Assembly: GCF_035046485.1 (NCBI RefSeq)
Contig: NC_085138.1
Location: 21,926,440 to 21,990,439, forward strand
Reading direction: 5' to 3'
Source of the DNA: Aedes albopictus
Lineage: Eukaryota > Arthropoda > Insecta > Diptera > Culicidae
Length of the DNA stretch: 64,000 nucleotides
This document shows positions 1 through 9,816 of this stretch, piece after piece (positions within the stretch are counted from its first letter, which is position 1; each line of letters starts with the position of its first letter). The translations under genes were made by a program, and so were the position numbers. The notes under the pieces are model-generated. The model saw only the letters and a program-made list of their open reading frames with translations, was not told the origin of the DNA and searched no databases.

Positions 1-102
1 GTCGAATCCCACTCCCGACAAACTCACAAAATGTGAGTTCTTCTTCCGGAAGGGAAGTAAACACGTGGGTCCCGAGATGAACTAGCCTAGGGCTAAAAAA
101 AA
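1..102 (+). mobile_element. 3' part of a tRNA-derived SINE, cut by the window edge
   Basis: The window opens inside what looks like a pol III B box (GTCGAATCCC). A short body follows, ending in GATGAACTAGCCTAGGGCT and an A run. A very similar tail (GATGAACCAGCCTCGGGCT) ends a fragment near 28,030, so this is a family 3' end. The A box and first tRNA half would lie upstream of the window. It sits inside another dispersed repeat that continues directly after the A run. The family name is not asserted. Confidence 0.55.
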
Positions 103-105
103 CCT

Positions 106-190
106 TAATTAATCCACCTAGCGGTGATGGCACCTTTCTCGTGCCGTCAAAAACCCAATTCAACAAAACTCAAGTGTCATGTTAATGAAT
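106..190 (+). repeat. Dispersed repeat, AATCCACCTAGCGGTGATGG family
   Basis: The core AATCCACCTAGCGGTGATGG followed by CCTTTCTCGTGCC recurs at about 49,556-49,625, and a shorter diverged piece lies near 47,910. In the later copies it follows runs of CCGTGTAAAAAA, absent here because a SINE precedes it. It is non-coding and the family is not identified. Confidence 0.6.
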
Positions 191-1007
191 ATCCTACTTT
201 CATACGTTTAACAACACTCCATTTCATGGCACCAAAAATCATATCGTAGATCTGGATTTTGATGTTTGAGCTTCATCTTGAATTTTTAGCAGCTATTTTG
301 GATTCTTCTCTATGTTAAATATACCCATATTGCATGGTTTAGAGCCTAAAAGGCCGCCATCTTGGATTTGGAGCCGCCATATTGGATTTTAGACCGACAT
401 CTTGGGTATTCTGTTCGCAATTTTTGGACTCCGGACATCTTCCTCATACCAAATATACCCATATTGCATGGTTTTAGGGCCTAAACTCCATTAAACAGCC
501 GCTATCTTGGATATTCTTGTCGCCATTTTTGGACTCCGGACATCTTCCTTATTCCAAATATGCCCATATATACATGGTTTTAGGGCCTAAACGCCATTGA
601 ACATATTGCATGGTTTTACATATAGCATAAAACTCCATGAAATAGCCACCATCTTTGATTTGGAGCTGCCATCTTGGATTTTAGACCGCCATGTTGGATA
701 TTCTGGCCTTCATTTTTGGAGTTCAGACATCTTCTCTATGCCAAATATACCCATATTGCATGGTTTAGAGCCTAAAAGGCCATTAAACAGCCACCATCTT
801 GGATTTTAGACCGACATCTTAGGTGTTTTGTTCGCCATTTTTGAACTCCAGACATCTTCCCCATACCAAATGTACCTATATTGCATGGTTTTGGGGCCTA
901 AAACTCTTCTGAACAGCCGCCATCTTGATTTTAGAGCCGCCATCTTGGATATCCTGGTCGCCGTTTTTGGACTCCGGAAATCTTCCCCATACCAAATTTA
1001 CCAATAT

Positions 1008-1180
1008 GGCAGCATCCATTTATTACGTAACGCTGAAATCAACATTTTATGAGCCCCCTCCACCCCGTAACGCATGAAAATGTATGAAAATCCTAAAATT
1101 TTTGTATGGACCTTAACGCTCGGTCATACTCCCCACCTCCCCCCTCCCCCTAGAGCGTAACGTAATTTGTGGACGGTGCC
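1008..1180. mobile_element. MITE with 3-bp TAT target duplication (PIF/Harbinger-like)
   Basis: The left end GGCAGCATCCATTTATTACG and the inverted right end GGCACCGTCCACAAATTACG form terminal inverted repeats. The interior carries C-rich tracts and a G/C-rich stem. The element lies between TAT and TAT, and removing it restores the satellite phrase CAATATTGCATAG. A 3-bp TWA-type duplication is typical of PIF/Harbinger elements. It has no coding capacity. Confidence 0.65.
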
Positions 1181-1320
1181 TATTGCATAGTTTTAGGGCC
1201 TAAAACTCCATTAAACAGCCGCCATATTCAATTTAGAGCCACCATCTTGAATTTTAGACCGCCATCTTGGATATTTTGGTAGCCATTTTTGGAGTTCAGG
1301 CTTTTTCCTCTTTCCAAATA

Positions 1321-1639
1321 CAGTGGTTTTTCGGTTTTATCACGATCAAAAAAATTTTTACCGTGATATAAACGAAACCGTGAATTTGGTGAAACGAGAT
1401 AAAAATGTAATTTTTTCATTCAAAATCGTTCAGCTGTAATATATATGAGGCGTAGATCACATTTTTTAACAGTTTTGGTGGACTGGGCAATGCAGTATTG
1501 ATTTTATTTTGATTTCGGAATGTTTTAGAACAAGTGTGATAAAAACGAAACGGAAATCGTGATAAAATCGAATAGAAAAGCGTGAATTCGGGCGAGTAGT
1601 GATTAAAACGACTAGTGATAAAACCGAAACGCCACTGTA
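1321..1639. mobile_element. 319-bp MITE with TA target duplication
   Basis: The ends CAGTGGTTTTTCGGTTTTAT and CAGTGGCGTTTCGGTTTTAT (right end inverted) match over about 24 bp with two differences. TA flanks both sides at 1319-1320 and 1640-1641. Excision restores the satellite text CCAAATATACCCATATT, so the insertion is directly visible. TA duplication points to the Tc1/mariner superfamily. The interior repeats the word CGTGATAAAA and encodes nothing recognisable. Confidence 0.85.
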
Positions 1640-1651
1640 TACCCATATTCA

Positions 1652-1863
1652 GGGAGGGTGTAGGCACGTCAAACTCGCACAAACTAATGCATCGAGCGGG
1701 CCTTCCCAGACAACACAATGCGATTTCACGGGCCATCCCCATCGGCAACACAAACCGGTTTCCAAGCAGGGTTCGACTAGGACTCAGGTCGCGTGGCCAG
1801 TCGACACTAATACACTCGCAAAAGATGAGCAGTAGGCCTACTTTGCGGCTTGCGGCTCCCCTG
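1652..1863. mobile_element. 212-bp hAT-like MITE with 8-bp target duplication
   Basis: The element begins CAGGGAGGG and ends with the inverse of CAGGGGAGCC. It is flanked by the perfect 8-bp duplication CCCATATT at 1644-1651 and 1864-1871. Excision restores ATACCCATATTGCATGG of the surrounding satellite. CAGGG ends with an 8-bp duplication are characteristic of hAT elements. It is too short to encode a transposase. Confidence 0.85.
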
Positions 1864-2059
1864 CCCATATTGCATGGCTGTAGTCTAAAACTATAGTAAA
1901 CAGCCGCCATCTTGAATTTGGAGCCGCTATCTCGAACTTGGAGCCGCCATCTTGAATATTAGGCTGCAATCCTTGAATTTTGGGTCGATATAATGGAATT
2001 TCAGGTATCTTATGTTGATTTCCGCACAATAAATCGTCAACGATGCTAAAGGTTACAAC

Positions 2060-2470
2060 AATCGCCGCAGTTTGATGTGTCGCATGATAGGGCTTGGTTC
2101 AGTTTTATATACGGCCAGTTCTACCGGTGCTGGTCCGGATCACTGAATTGGCCATAACTCCGGAACACCTTGACCGATCCGGACCGTTTTCAATAGCAAA
2201 TAATGCGGTAAAATTCCGGTTCGATTCGAGCTATAATCCGAAAAATCGGACAATGGGAAGTGCCTTAAAAGTGAGTGAACTTTTTTTGCACACAGACATA
2301 CATACATACACACCCCATACAGACATCATCTTAATTTGTCGAACTGAATTGATTGGTATATGTGACTTGACCCTCCGAGACTTCTATCGATAATTCGTTT
2401 TTTGAGTGAACGTATAGGTAGCCTTTCAGTACACTTTGGTGTACCTACGAGAAAGGCAAAAAGGAAAATC
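2060..2470 (+). repeat. Retroposon-like 3' module with microsatellite and terminal hairpin
   Basis: A stretch with GGCCATAACTCCGGAACACC is followed by a short ACATACATACA microsatellite. Next comes the module GAACTGAATTGATTGGTATATGTGACTTGACCCTCCGAGAC, given here as its key words only. The end is a hairpin made from GCCTTTC and GAGAAAGGC followed by A-rich sequence. The same order (tandem subrepeat, CA microsatellite, GGTATATGAGACTCGGCCCT, terminal hairpin) recurs at 48,601-49,490. The two are therefore related 3' ends of a dispersed family whose class I cannot name. Confidence 0.5.
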
Positions 2471-2471
2471 T

Positions 2472-2700
2472 TTTAAGACAAGCCATAATCAACAACAACA
2501 TCCTCGGTCGCGCCAAATGCAATGCTCGCAAAGTCACGCTCCACTTGGTCCGCCCATCGTGCTCTCTGCGATCCACGCCTTCTTGTACCATCCGGATCAG
2601 TAGCGAACACCCAACTTTGCAGGGTTGTTATCCGGCATTCTAGCAACATGCTCTGCCCACCGTATCCTTCCGGCTTTGGGCACTGCAGAAACTACCCAAG
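2472..2700 (-). pseudogene. Remnant of RTE-like non-LTR retrotransposon ORF, C-terminal end
   Basis: Reading the minus strand gives GRIRWAEHVARMPDNNPAK, then after one frameshift VFATDPDGTRRRGSQRARW and ADQVERDFASIAFGATED, ending at TAA (2472-2474). The RWxxHVxRM...DPxGxRRRGxQRxRWxDxVexD pattern is the familiar C-terminus after the reverse transcriptase in RTE-type insect endonuclease/reverse transcriptase proteins. Only about 70 residues remain and the frame is broken, so it is a dead fragment. Clade assignment is from recall of the motif. Confidence 0.6.
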
Positions 2701-3467
2701 TAACCGCAAGCATTAATAATTGGTCTCAAACCGGCATTGCACAGTGGGCCAGACCCAGATTTAATTGGCCACAAATCAGCATTGTTAGAATTTCCAAGCT
2801 TTAATTCAGCTTTAACAATACAGATAAGCTCATAATCAGCATTTATAATGTATTAAAGCCCTTGAATTGCATTAATGATGCTGATAAGGCCGTATGCGCA
2901 GACAAGGCATTCAGCAGTGCTACCCATTATTTTGACAGATGAACCACGTGGTCGATGTTTACATGTAGTGCTGAAAACGATAAAAATTGAATCCATTTTC
3001 GACTGCAACGCAACCACAACAATCGCATTTTAAGTGACAGAATAAAATGATTATTCAAATTGGCTTTTTTTCCTTTGCAATACTGTTTCTCATCCATGGC
3101 CTTAGAGGCAAGGGAGTAGAACTTTCAACATACCCGGTGTAGCTGGTTCGAGACGCATGCTAGAAATATCCATCACCACATACCAGGAAGATATCGGAGC
3201 AATTATCATCCAAACTACTTATTGTTGTCTTTCCGTTGTCGAAAGCCCACATTTCCATTCACATTTTTCATTTGTTTTGATTACTATCTGTTTGGCTGCG
3301 TGAAGCTATTAAACAACTGACGTTTGTCCTATTGCAGAATTGTAGCACTAGCAGTACAACTTTCATTTATACATTCTAGCAGCACGCTATTTCGCCTTTT
3401 TTGGCATTATATGTATTAGCAATTTCTCTGCAGTTAAAGAAAGAATGCATTAAATGATTGCATTATA
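2701..3467. other. Unassigned AT-rich stretch
   Basis: The left part repeats words such as AATCAGCATTNTTA and GCATTAATGATGC and contains CAGTGGGCCAGACCCAG, which looks repeat-derived. The rest shows no open frame with recognisable content, no tRNA-like boxes and no clear inverted ends. I see nothing further to annotate. Confidence 0.4.
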
Positions 3468-4924
3468 CAGTGGATATGGATAGGCAAAATGATCGGGATA
3501 GGTAAAATTTTTACTTTTCAAAAAATGCATCAAATATTCTCAAATTTTTACTGTGAGTTCATCAACTAGTTCTGTATCAGTGGTTCCAATTTGGAAAAGA
3601 TCGGGCCATTCTTCACGAAGTTATAAAGATTTTTAAAAAAGGTAAAATTATCCGATAGTTAGTTGAGCTGTTATATCTCCGGATTGAATGAACCGAATGC
3701 AATGAAATGTTGACCATTTATGACTTTTATAATAAAGGGCGAACACGAAATTATTGCAACATTTACAACTGGCTGTTATTTTTTCCCGCTGAACAGAAAT
3801 TAATCAAATTTTGTACAGTTACTCTTCGATGTATATAGTTTACATCCTGTAAATTGCATAGTCGTGTGATTTGTTGCGATCAAGATCGAAGAGATTAAAG
3901 TGAAAATGAGTGATAAAATTTTGTACACTCCAAAGAAAACACCATCTGTACTATCTTGCTTTGAAAAAAAAAAAATGCTGCAAATTTGTAATTTTACCGT
4001 CTTAAAAATGGAAAAGAAGCTCAAAGATTGGGTGACTTTGGAGCACAAGTGCGAAAAAGAAAAAAAAATCGAAAAATATTGAAAAGGTTCCAGATACCAA
4101 AATTTTTAAGCTCCTATAGATGGCGTTAAGCGAAGGTGTCGAAAATTTTACCATACAAAATTTTACCCCCAATTACTCTTCCAGTATATGTGAACTAAGT
4201 TTAATATATGTATAAAACTGCCCTGCAATTATTGTTTTTATCCGATGAATACATGAAATTTTAAAGAAAATTAAAGGTGTAGCAATAATCATAGCGCCCT
4301 TTAAGCTATGGTAAATCATTGACTTAACTTAAAATTCTTAACACAGAAGAAAATTATAACGATTAATATAGATTATTTTTCTAATGAAACACTAATTTGT
4401 CCAAAACATCAACATCGTTTCAAAATTCAAGCTTTATTTAATTTCCCTCCAATTGACGTATATATAAATGTGTTTTAAAGGAAGGTAACAACATACCCGC
4501 CAATAAATTGAAGAAGTAATAGAATGCATATTTAAAATAGACCAATTTACTAAAAATACGTGAAAAAAATAAAACTGCTATATTTTTTTTCTTGTTAAAA
4601 CTTCAATTTAAGTCAAATGTTTTCCAGAGCTTATTATATAAGTCATGAATGGTCAAAATTTCGTTGCAATCGGTCCATTGAACCCGGAGATATAACAGCT
4701 CAAAGTTGGCTATCGGATAATTCTACCTTTTTCAAGAATCTTCATAACTTCGCGTAGAATGGCCCGATCTTTTCCAAATTTGAACCACTCATTCACATAT
4801 AGTTGATGAACCTGACAGTAAAAACTTGAGAATATTTGATGCACATTTCGAAAAGTTACAGCTAGTTGAACATTTTTTGAAAAGTGAAATTTTTACCTGT
4901 CCCGATCAGTTTGTCTATCCCCCG
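3468..4924. mobile_element. Long-TIR foldback element, copy 1
   Basis: The arms are about 270 bp and inverted. The left arm contains GGCAAAATGATCGGGA, CATCAACTAGTTCTGTATC and AAAATTATCCGATAG; the right arm carries the complement of each. TA precedes the left end at 3466-3467; the right TA is decayed. A second, better-preserved copy lies at 10,577-11,494. The middle section (about 4,330-4,600) is inverted relative to copy 2. A 567-bp TIR element is nested inside. No transposase frame is visible. Confidence 0.8.
3735..4301. mobile_element. 567-bp TIR element nested in the foldback
   Basis: The inverted ends are AAGGGCGAACACGAAATTAT and AAGGGCGCTATGATTATT (right end inverted), with TA at 3733-3734 and 4302-4303. 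The equivalent point in the second foldback copy (near 10,870) is uninterrupted, supporting insertion here. Inside is a 60-residue lysine-rich frame (3900-4082, plus strand) without recognisable domains; I treat it as chance. TA duplication suggests Tc1/mariner/pogo ancestry. Confidence 0.7.
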
Positions 4925-4999
4925 TGTGCGACCCTAATGTTATTCGGAAAACTTTCAGATAAAACTACAAGATTATATTTTTCCATACCATGTTTTTTG

Positions 5000-5074
5000 A
5001 TAGCATGCTTCTGAACTGAGATAGTAGCAAGTGAATGTAACTCTTTGCAAATGAATGATCCCATCCCTGATTCT
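5000..5074 (-). mobile_element. Solo end of the hAT-like family seen at 42,940
   Basis: The text from CTGAGATAGTAGCAAGTGAA through CCCATCCCTG matches the right terminus of the hAT-like element at 42,940-43,334, including the CAGGGATGGG terminus (inverted). The partner end is absent, so this is a truncated fragment. Confidence 0.55.
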
Positions 5075-5114
5075 GACTATACATGTCTTCGCTTTAGTTG
5101 CATAACTTGTAGGC

Positions 5115-6529
5115 TAAGGTGGCCATCACTTATATGAAAAACAAAAATTTCGAAAAATGCCAAGTCTTACGTTCTAAATTAGTTGTTTTGGACTCCCAGA
5201 AGTTACGTTCAAAATTTGAGCAAAATCGGTCAAGCGCTCAAAACGCTTGAAGTTTGTATGGGAAAACTTGGCCAAATGTATGCAGAAATTTTAAGTTTTC
5301 GAATTTTGCCGCTAGGTGGCGCTGTAAGCATTCAATAATCAAACCTGTTTTGTAGGTGACTATATGCCAAACAACTTTGTCGAAGACCGCAAAGTGATCC
5401 AACGTCTGTGAAAAAAGTTATACCCTAGGTAAAGTGAGGATAAACTTTATTGATGTTTTTCCAATACATGTAAAGGAATAATATCAATAACACAAGTTTA
5501 CAAAATAAAACGAAAGTCGTGAACTTCTGTCAACAACCAAAATTTTTGAAGCACAATTTAGTGCTGATTTCGAAACCGACCTTCAAAAAATTTTAAGTAG
5601 AACAGTTTTTGAGTTTTAGCTCAATATCGAGTTTTGCAACTTTTCAAAATATGTAATTTACTAAAATTCAAATATATTGCTTTTTGTTTAACCAATTTTA
5701 AATTTTTTTCCATAAATTAAAAGCTGAATACAATACCATTCGATCATCTAAATACAGGTTTTGCGTCATATTGATGAAATTCAAGATATTGGTGAGTTTT
5801 AGGGACAATTTTCTCAAATTTTAGCAATATTTCCAAATTTTTTCGAAGAAATGTATTTTTTTCAATAAGAAAAAACTAACTTAAAAATTCTTTCTCGACG
5901 TTTATTTGACATATCATATGTAGGCGAGTTACAGCAAAAATTTCAGCTCTATCGGAGCATTGATTACGGAGAATGAGATGTTTGAAGTGAGCGACTTTGC
6001 TTAAAAATAGAACAAAAATCGATTTCAAATCATCAACCTTGTATGGAAAGTTGAAAAAATTTCCGCTCTACTGGGATTGTTTTCTTTCGCGATTTCGAAC
6101 TCACGGCATGATTCTACACCAAAAATGATCATCAGCTTACCGAGTTCCAAAATGCTGTAAACTAGTGTAATGAAATCTCAATACATTGCCTCACTTTGCC
6201 TAGGGTAAACTTTTTTCACAGCCGTCAGATCACTACGCGGTCTTCGACAAAGTTGTTTGGCATATAGTCACCTACAAAAATACCAGAGGGTTTGATTATT
6301 GAACGCTAACAGCGCCGCCTAGCGGCAAAACTCGAAAATTTAAAATTTCTGCATACATTTGGCCAAGTTTTCCCATACAAACTTCAAGCGTTTTGAGCGC
6401 CCTCTTAGGATCAACCGATTTTGCTCAAATTTTGAACGTTACTTCTGGGAGTCCAAAACAACTGATTTAGGAGGTTAGACTTGGAGTTTTTCGAAATTTT
6501 TGTTTTTCATATAAGTGTGGGCCACCCTA
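5115..6529. mobile_element. 1.4-kb foldback element with perfect 8-bp target duplication
   Basis: The left end TAAGGTGGCC and the inverted right end TAGGGTGGCCC start arms of about 340 bp sharing phrases such as GTATGGGAAAACTTGGCC, CGCTAGGTGGCGCTG and TTTGTCGAAGACCGC. TTGTAGGC is duplicated at 5107-5114 and 6530-6537. The host is a SINE-like repeat, interrupted within GCCTACAAGTTATGC read on the minus strand; the paralogue near 24,745 lacks the insertion. The central 700 bp is AT-rich without a coding frame. The 8-bp duplication fits hAT or a similar superfamily. Confidence 0.85.
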
Positions 6530-6778
6530 TTGTAGGCGTTATATAACACTGTGCTGTGAAAGTTGGAAGAATGGGAAACGGCTTTTTCAATTCATTCCTG
6601 GTTCTAGCGATGGCCATGATCATATGAATATACATGAGTTGTATATGTAGAGAAGAGAAAGTAGATAGAAAGATACAAAGTAGGAGAAAAGGGACAGGCC
6701 AGGTATTAAACTCAGGATCTTCTGTATATACGAATCAGAAGCGGTAGCCACTAGACCACCACCAGCATTATAAATAAA
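6530..6778 (-). mobile_element. tRNA-derived SINE (minus strand), split by the foldback element
   Basis: On the minus strand a tRNA-like head begins near 6,778 with GGTGGTCTAGTGGCTACCGC (A-box-like) and continues to a degenerate B box GAGTTTAATACC. The body holds GCCATCGCTAGAACCAG and GCACAGTGTTATATAACGCC. It continues on the other side of the foldback at 5075-5114 (ACAAGTTATGCAACTAAAGC). The body also occurs without a head at about 24,655-24,790. It is non-coding and probably inactive. Confidence 0.6.
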
Positions 6779-6825
6779 TATGAAATAACGAACAACAAAC
6801 TTAAAATTATTTTCTGCAATAATAT

Positions 6826-7213
6826 GGTCTTTACCATTTGGGCAGGTGTATACCTATAAGAAGCATTGTTTAGTAAAATTTAAAAAAAACTTTTTTTTTC
6901 TTGGAACTGTTTTTTTTTTCAGAATACGAATACAATTGCTCATTACATTATACGAAATGCAAGTGTCAAATCAAAAAAGGTATCATTGACCGTTGAAAAC
7001 CCCTCCCAGAGACAATTTGTGGCTACGCCACTGTGGAGGGTCAAATCATTTTTGTTTTCGAAAAATAGAAAAATCAGAAATTCTGTTTTGAGAGACACTT
7101 TTACATGGAACTGGAGGTCAAAAACACAGTAGGCAGGCAGTACGACGTTTGTCGGGACAACTAGTTGGGAATAAAATTGACGTAGTTTCAGCGACACGTG
7201 TCCAAAATAGGTA
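6826..7213. repeat. MITE end fragment followed by probable LINE 3' tail
   Basis: ACCATTTGGGCAGGTGTATA at the left matches one arm of the TIR element at 12,829-13,041. Around 7,120-7,165 the phrase CAGGCAGTACGACGTTTGTC, then GGGACAACTAGT, looks like a common mosquito non-LTR 3' end, from recall only. The minus-strand 84-residue frame here has no recognisable domain. Confidence 0.35.
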
Positions 7214-7780
7214 CACTGAGGATACTGTTCGTATGTTTTTCATAGTTGACATCTTATGAATCAGTTATTTTTATTTTTTTCATCATTTCATAGTTCTCGT
7301 ATGCTTTTCATACATTGAAAAGCGAAATTCATAAGACTTGTCGTATGAAAAATCTCATAAGCAGCATCGTATGAAAATCATAAGATGTGTTATGAAACAC
7401 CTTTGCTTGAAAACAACAAAACCTTTTATTGGCTTTTAACCACTTCAATTTCCGAAGCGTCGATGGGCGAATGAGTAAAGCACGCACTCGCCAACCTTGA
7501 CGTTCCTGGTTCGATTCCAGGTTGCGATTTTTTTAAATTTGTGCAAAATATTTCATAAAAATATGTATGATAATCATAAAACATAGTTTCAGTTTTTATC
7601 CGTTATAGGTATGATTTTCATACGTGAGTGTTATGAAGTTTATACAGTAGCAGTATGACAATAATAGTTGGCGCTTTGAATCCAAAATCATAGATCGTAA
7701 CTATGATTTTCGCAAGAAATTCTTGTGGCAAAAAATCGTAGTTGGTTCGTATGATTTTCGGAGTTGTAGTATCCTCAGTG
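7214..7780. mobile_element. 567-bp TIR element with an internal tRNA-like sequence
   Basis: The ends CACTGAGGATACTG and CACTGAGGATACTACAAC (right inverted) are flanked by TA at 7212-7213 and 7781-7782. Many CATACGA/TCGTATG words give extensive self-complementarity. In the middle, on the plus strand, GGGCGAATGAGTAAAGC resembles an A box. CCTGGTTCGATTCCAGG forms a perfect 5-bp tRNA T-arm around a B box. The acceptor arm does not close well, so this is tRNA-like rather than a tRNA gene. Confidence 0.75.
7455..7528 (+). ncRNA. tRNA-like module inside the TIR element
   Basis: A perfect T-arm, CCTGG-TTCGATT-CCAGG, follows an A-box-like GGGCGAATGAGTAAAGC at roughly tRNA spacing. The 3' strand TTGCGA has no good 5' partner and the anticodon arm is poor. 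It could act as an internal pol III promoter; a functional tRNA is unlikely. Confidence 0.45.
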
Positions 7781-7782
7781 TA

Positions 7783-9030
7783 TGAATTTACTCGCACAGA
7801 TTTTATGATCACACCAAAAAAACTCTTTCTGAAGAGTCGTACGGTCCTACTGAACGAAACGTTACTGACGATTTGGTTCTCCTTGAGGTTTCCCCCTTTC
7901 GGTTACGGTTGCCTGATCCTTACCCAGTTGGAACAATCTGAACACATTATTCTGTACATTGCCAAGCTATCCAGACGAAGAGCGCCTTGCTCGTCGTAGG
8001 AGTAGGTAAGTACCGAGACTCAGTCCTGATAAATCCAGTCAGTCGTTGCATCCTCACTCGTCGTCGTCGGGAGAACAAGAAATGCATATAAAGACAGTGC
8101 GAGCCATTCTTTCCCTCGCACCAGATCCTGAGCCCTATGTCGGTGTATATTTTCTGACTTGGATACAACGGAGGGCTTGAATTGGAATTGTTTGTAATTT
8201 CTGCTACAGAAAACTGGAGGAAGCATAAGGAGTTATCCAGAGCGCGAGAGGAGGGTAGCAGAATAAGTTGGATCGTCTGAGCTCGTCTGCTGCGATGTGT
8301 TCTGGTACGGCCGACCGTATCATTACATGGTCGTTGGAATTTAAAACAGTTTGTATATCTGAGCTGTAAGTTGTTTCAATTGTACTTGTACCCTTCCAGC
8401 GAACGAACGGACGAACGCGGACGTAAGGAAGTTCTTTCCCGTTGTAGTATGACAGACAATGAGATGTAACTATGCGCATGCGGCTGCGGCGGTGTTGACG
8501 GAATGGCCGTAATCTGGCAGCTATTTACAGCAGCGCAACAACAACGGGTGGGAAGTAATATGTCATCCTTCGTGGGATGTGATGTAATGGTGTTCCATTT
8601 TTTCTTTCTATCGGATTTTTCTAACCCCCTGCCTCCGTCTATGCCGGTGGTGGCGAGGTTGACCGAAAGAAGTGTGTGAACCGCGCCCATTCCAACCGAG
8701 CGGTTATTGACTCGAGAGGAACGCTTCCTCTTTGCTTGCTAGGCACAGGCGAGATGAGGGATGAGCTGAACATCACCGCACGACCGCACTGTAGCGAATG
8801 TTCAACTGAAAATCGGTCAAAACCTGAAATTGAAATCAAAATGGACAACAAGGCATCAAAGTTATATTCGTTTACCTTCCGTAACTCGCGCGATTTGGCT
8901 ACCACCGCCAGCACCAGGCTAATACTGAGAACAAAAAAAAAACGATAGGGTACCGAGCTACTTGGGCAGTGGTTCATATTTTAGGCGCATTTTCGTCATA
9001 ACTCAATTAATTCCATAGCAATTGACTTGA
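7783..9030. other. Low-repeat block, relatively GC-rich, possibly promoter or 5'-exon proximal
   Basis: This stretch lacks the inverted repeats and array words typical of the window. It holds CGTCGTCGTC-type runs (about 8,055-8,070) and a TATA-like GCATATAAAG near 8,085. A short minus-strand signal-peptide-like frame is listed separately. The several overlapping frames of 60-110 codons on both strands have no recognisable domain. Conserved non-coding or 5' UTR sequence is possible but unproven. Confidence 0.3.
8639..8977 (-). CDS. Weak candidate: short exon encoding a signal peptide
   Basis: The minus-strand frame starts MNHCPSSSVPYRFFFVLSIS and continues LVLAVVAKSRELRK: a short polar start, a hydrophobic core of about 14 residues and a small-residue region, like a secretory signal. 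Immediately after RK is a plausible splice donor (AAG|GTAAAC, near 8,876). An acceptor TTTCAG lies about 50 bases further, a normal size for a short insect intron. Spliced that way the product would be only about 50 residues; unspliced the frame is 112 codons. The start context is poor (AAAT before ATG). No family is recognised and chance is quite possible. Confidence 0.2.
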   Translation of the reverse strand: MNHCPSSSVPYRFFFVLSISLVLAVVAKSRELRKVNEYNFDALLSILISISGFDRFSVEHSLQCGRAVMFSSSLISPVPSKQRGSVPLESITARLEWARFTHFFRSTSPPPA

Positions 9031-9039
9031 TTTTTTATT

Positions 9040-9466
9040 ATTTTTTTTTAATTATTAACCACTTAACTTAATTTACAGCTCTTTTGTCCACTGGGGTACT
9101 ACCACTACATGAGCGATTCCAATGGGCAGCTGCTGTTCCACTTTTGTACAGCGCCTAAATGCATTCTATTATTCTACTATATCGAACTGGTTGCTTTTCT
9201 CGCTGCTTCCACTTTCTGAGCACGAGGCTTTTGATGTGTGGCTGTTGATTGTTCCTTTTCCCAGTCCGATTAAGCGTCCATTATGAGTTGCCGTTTGCCG
9301 ATGTCCAAGTATCCGGGTCTGTTTGAGCCGTGGGCTCAGAAGGGAGTCAGTGTCAGCTGCTCTCAGGGGGAAAGAGAGCTGACGAAATATGCCGGGGCTG
9401 GGATCGAACCCATGACCATCTGCTTATGAAGAAAACGTGTGACCACTTGCGCCACGGGCCCCGGCA
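9040..9466 (-). mobile_element. tRNA-derived SINE, nearly complete (minus strand)
   Basis: On the minus strand the head GGCCCGTGGCGCAAGTGGTC (A box) is followed by GGGTTCGATCCCAGCCCC (B box) at tRNA spacing. The body of about 330 bp ends in an A/T-rich tail around 9,040. It resembles the Feilai-type tRNA SINEs of Aedes, from memory and not verified. It would have been copied by a LINE machinery in trans. Confidence 0.7.
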
Positions 9467-9495
9467 TCTTCAAATTTTGTACACTGCTAAATAGG

Positions 9496-9660
9496 GCTAG
9501 TCGGGGTAATTTGGCCAATGGGGCATTTTGAGCATTACTGGGAAATCACATAAAATCACATCACATAAGCAATTGAAACATTAGAATAAAGTTATATAAT
9601 CTCATAGTAAATTAGAAAAATAAAATCTAAAATAGTTGGCCAAATTACCCCGACGAGGGC
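9496..9660. mobile_element. ~165-bp MITE with GTCGGGGTAATTTGGCCAA ends
   Basis: GTCGGGGTAATTTGGCCAA starts the left side and the same word appears inverted at the right, 19/19 identical. The interior is AT-rich. A related end occurs near 10,275 (GGTGGCCAAATTGGCCCGA). No target duplication is clear. Confidence 0.65.
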
Positions 9661-9816
9661 TGAACAAAAACACCACATAAGACATCACTTGTTTAAATAC
9701 CTTAGATGACTTTCAAATTAGCTTGTTTTCTCTGTGATACTATATGATTCAATAACAAGCAAAGTCTTTTAAGTATGTATTACGTTAGGCGATTTAAATT
9801 CTTCATTGAAAATGGG

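Larger units (their letters stand above)
290..1990 (+). repeat. ~125-bp tandem satellite with GCCGCCATCTTG motifs, interrupted by three MITEs
   Basis: Degenerate units contain GCCGCCATCTTGGATTTT, CGCCATTTTTGGACTCCG, CATACCAAATATACCCA and TTGCATGGTTTTAGGGCC. The phrase ATACCCATATTGCATGG recurs at about 321, 454, 559, 747, 873 and 1000, giving spacings of roughly 105 to 190 bp. Further units lie at 1181-1320 and 1864-1990. The array is broken by elements at 1008-1180, 1321-1639 and 1652-1863, listed separately. Small frames reported here are not supported as genes. Confidence 0.8.

Noticed and set aside
1416..1910. 164-codon minus-strand frame
   Set aside because: It crosses the borders of two separate MITE insertions and satellite sequence, so it cannot be an ancestral coding unit.
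7455..7528. Possible functional tRNA gene
   Set aside because: The T arm is perfect, but the acceptor and anticodon stems do not close. It sits inside a TIR element.
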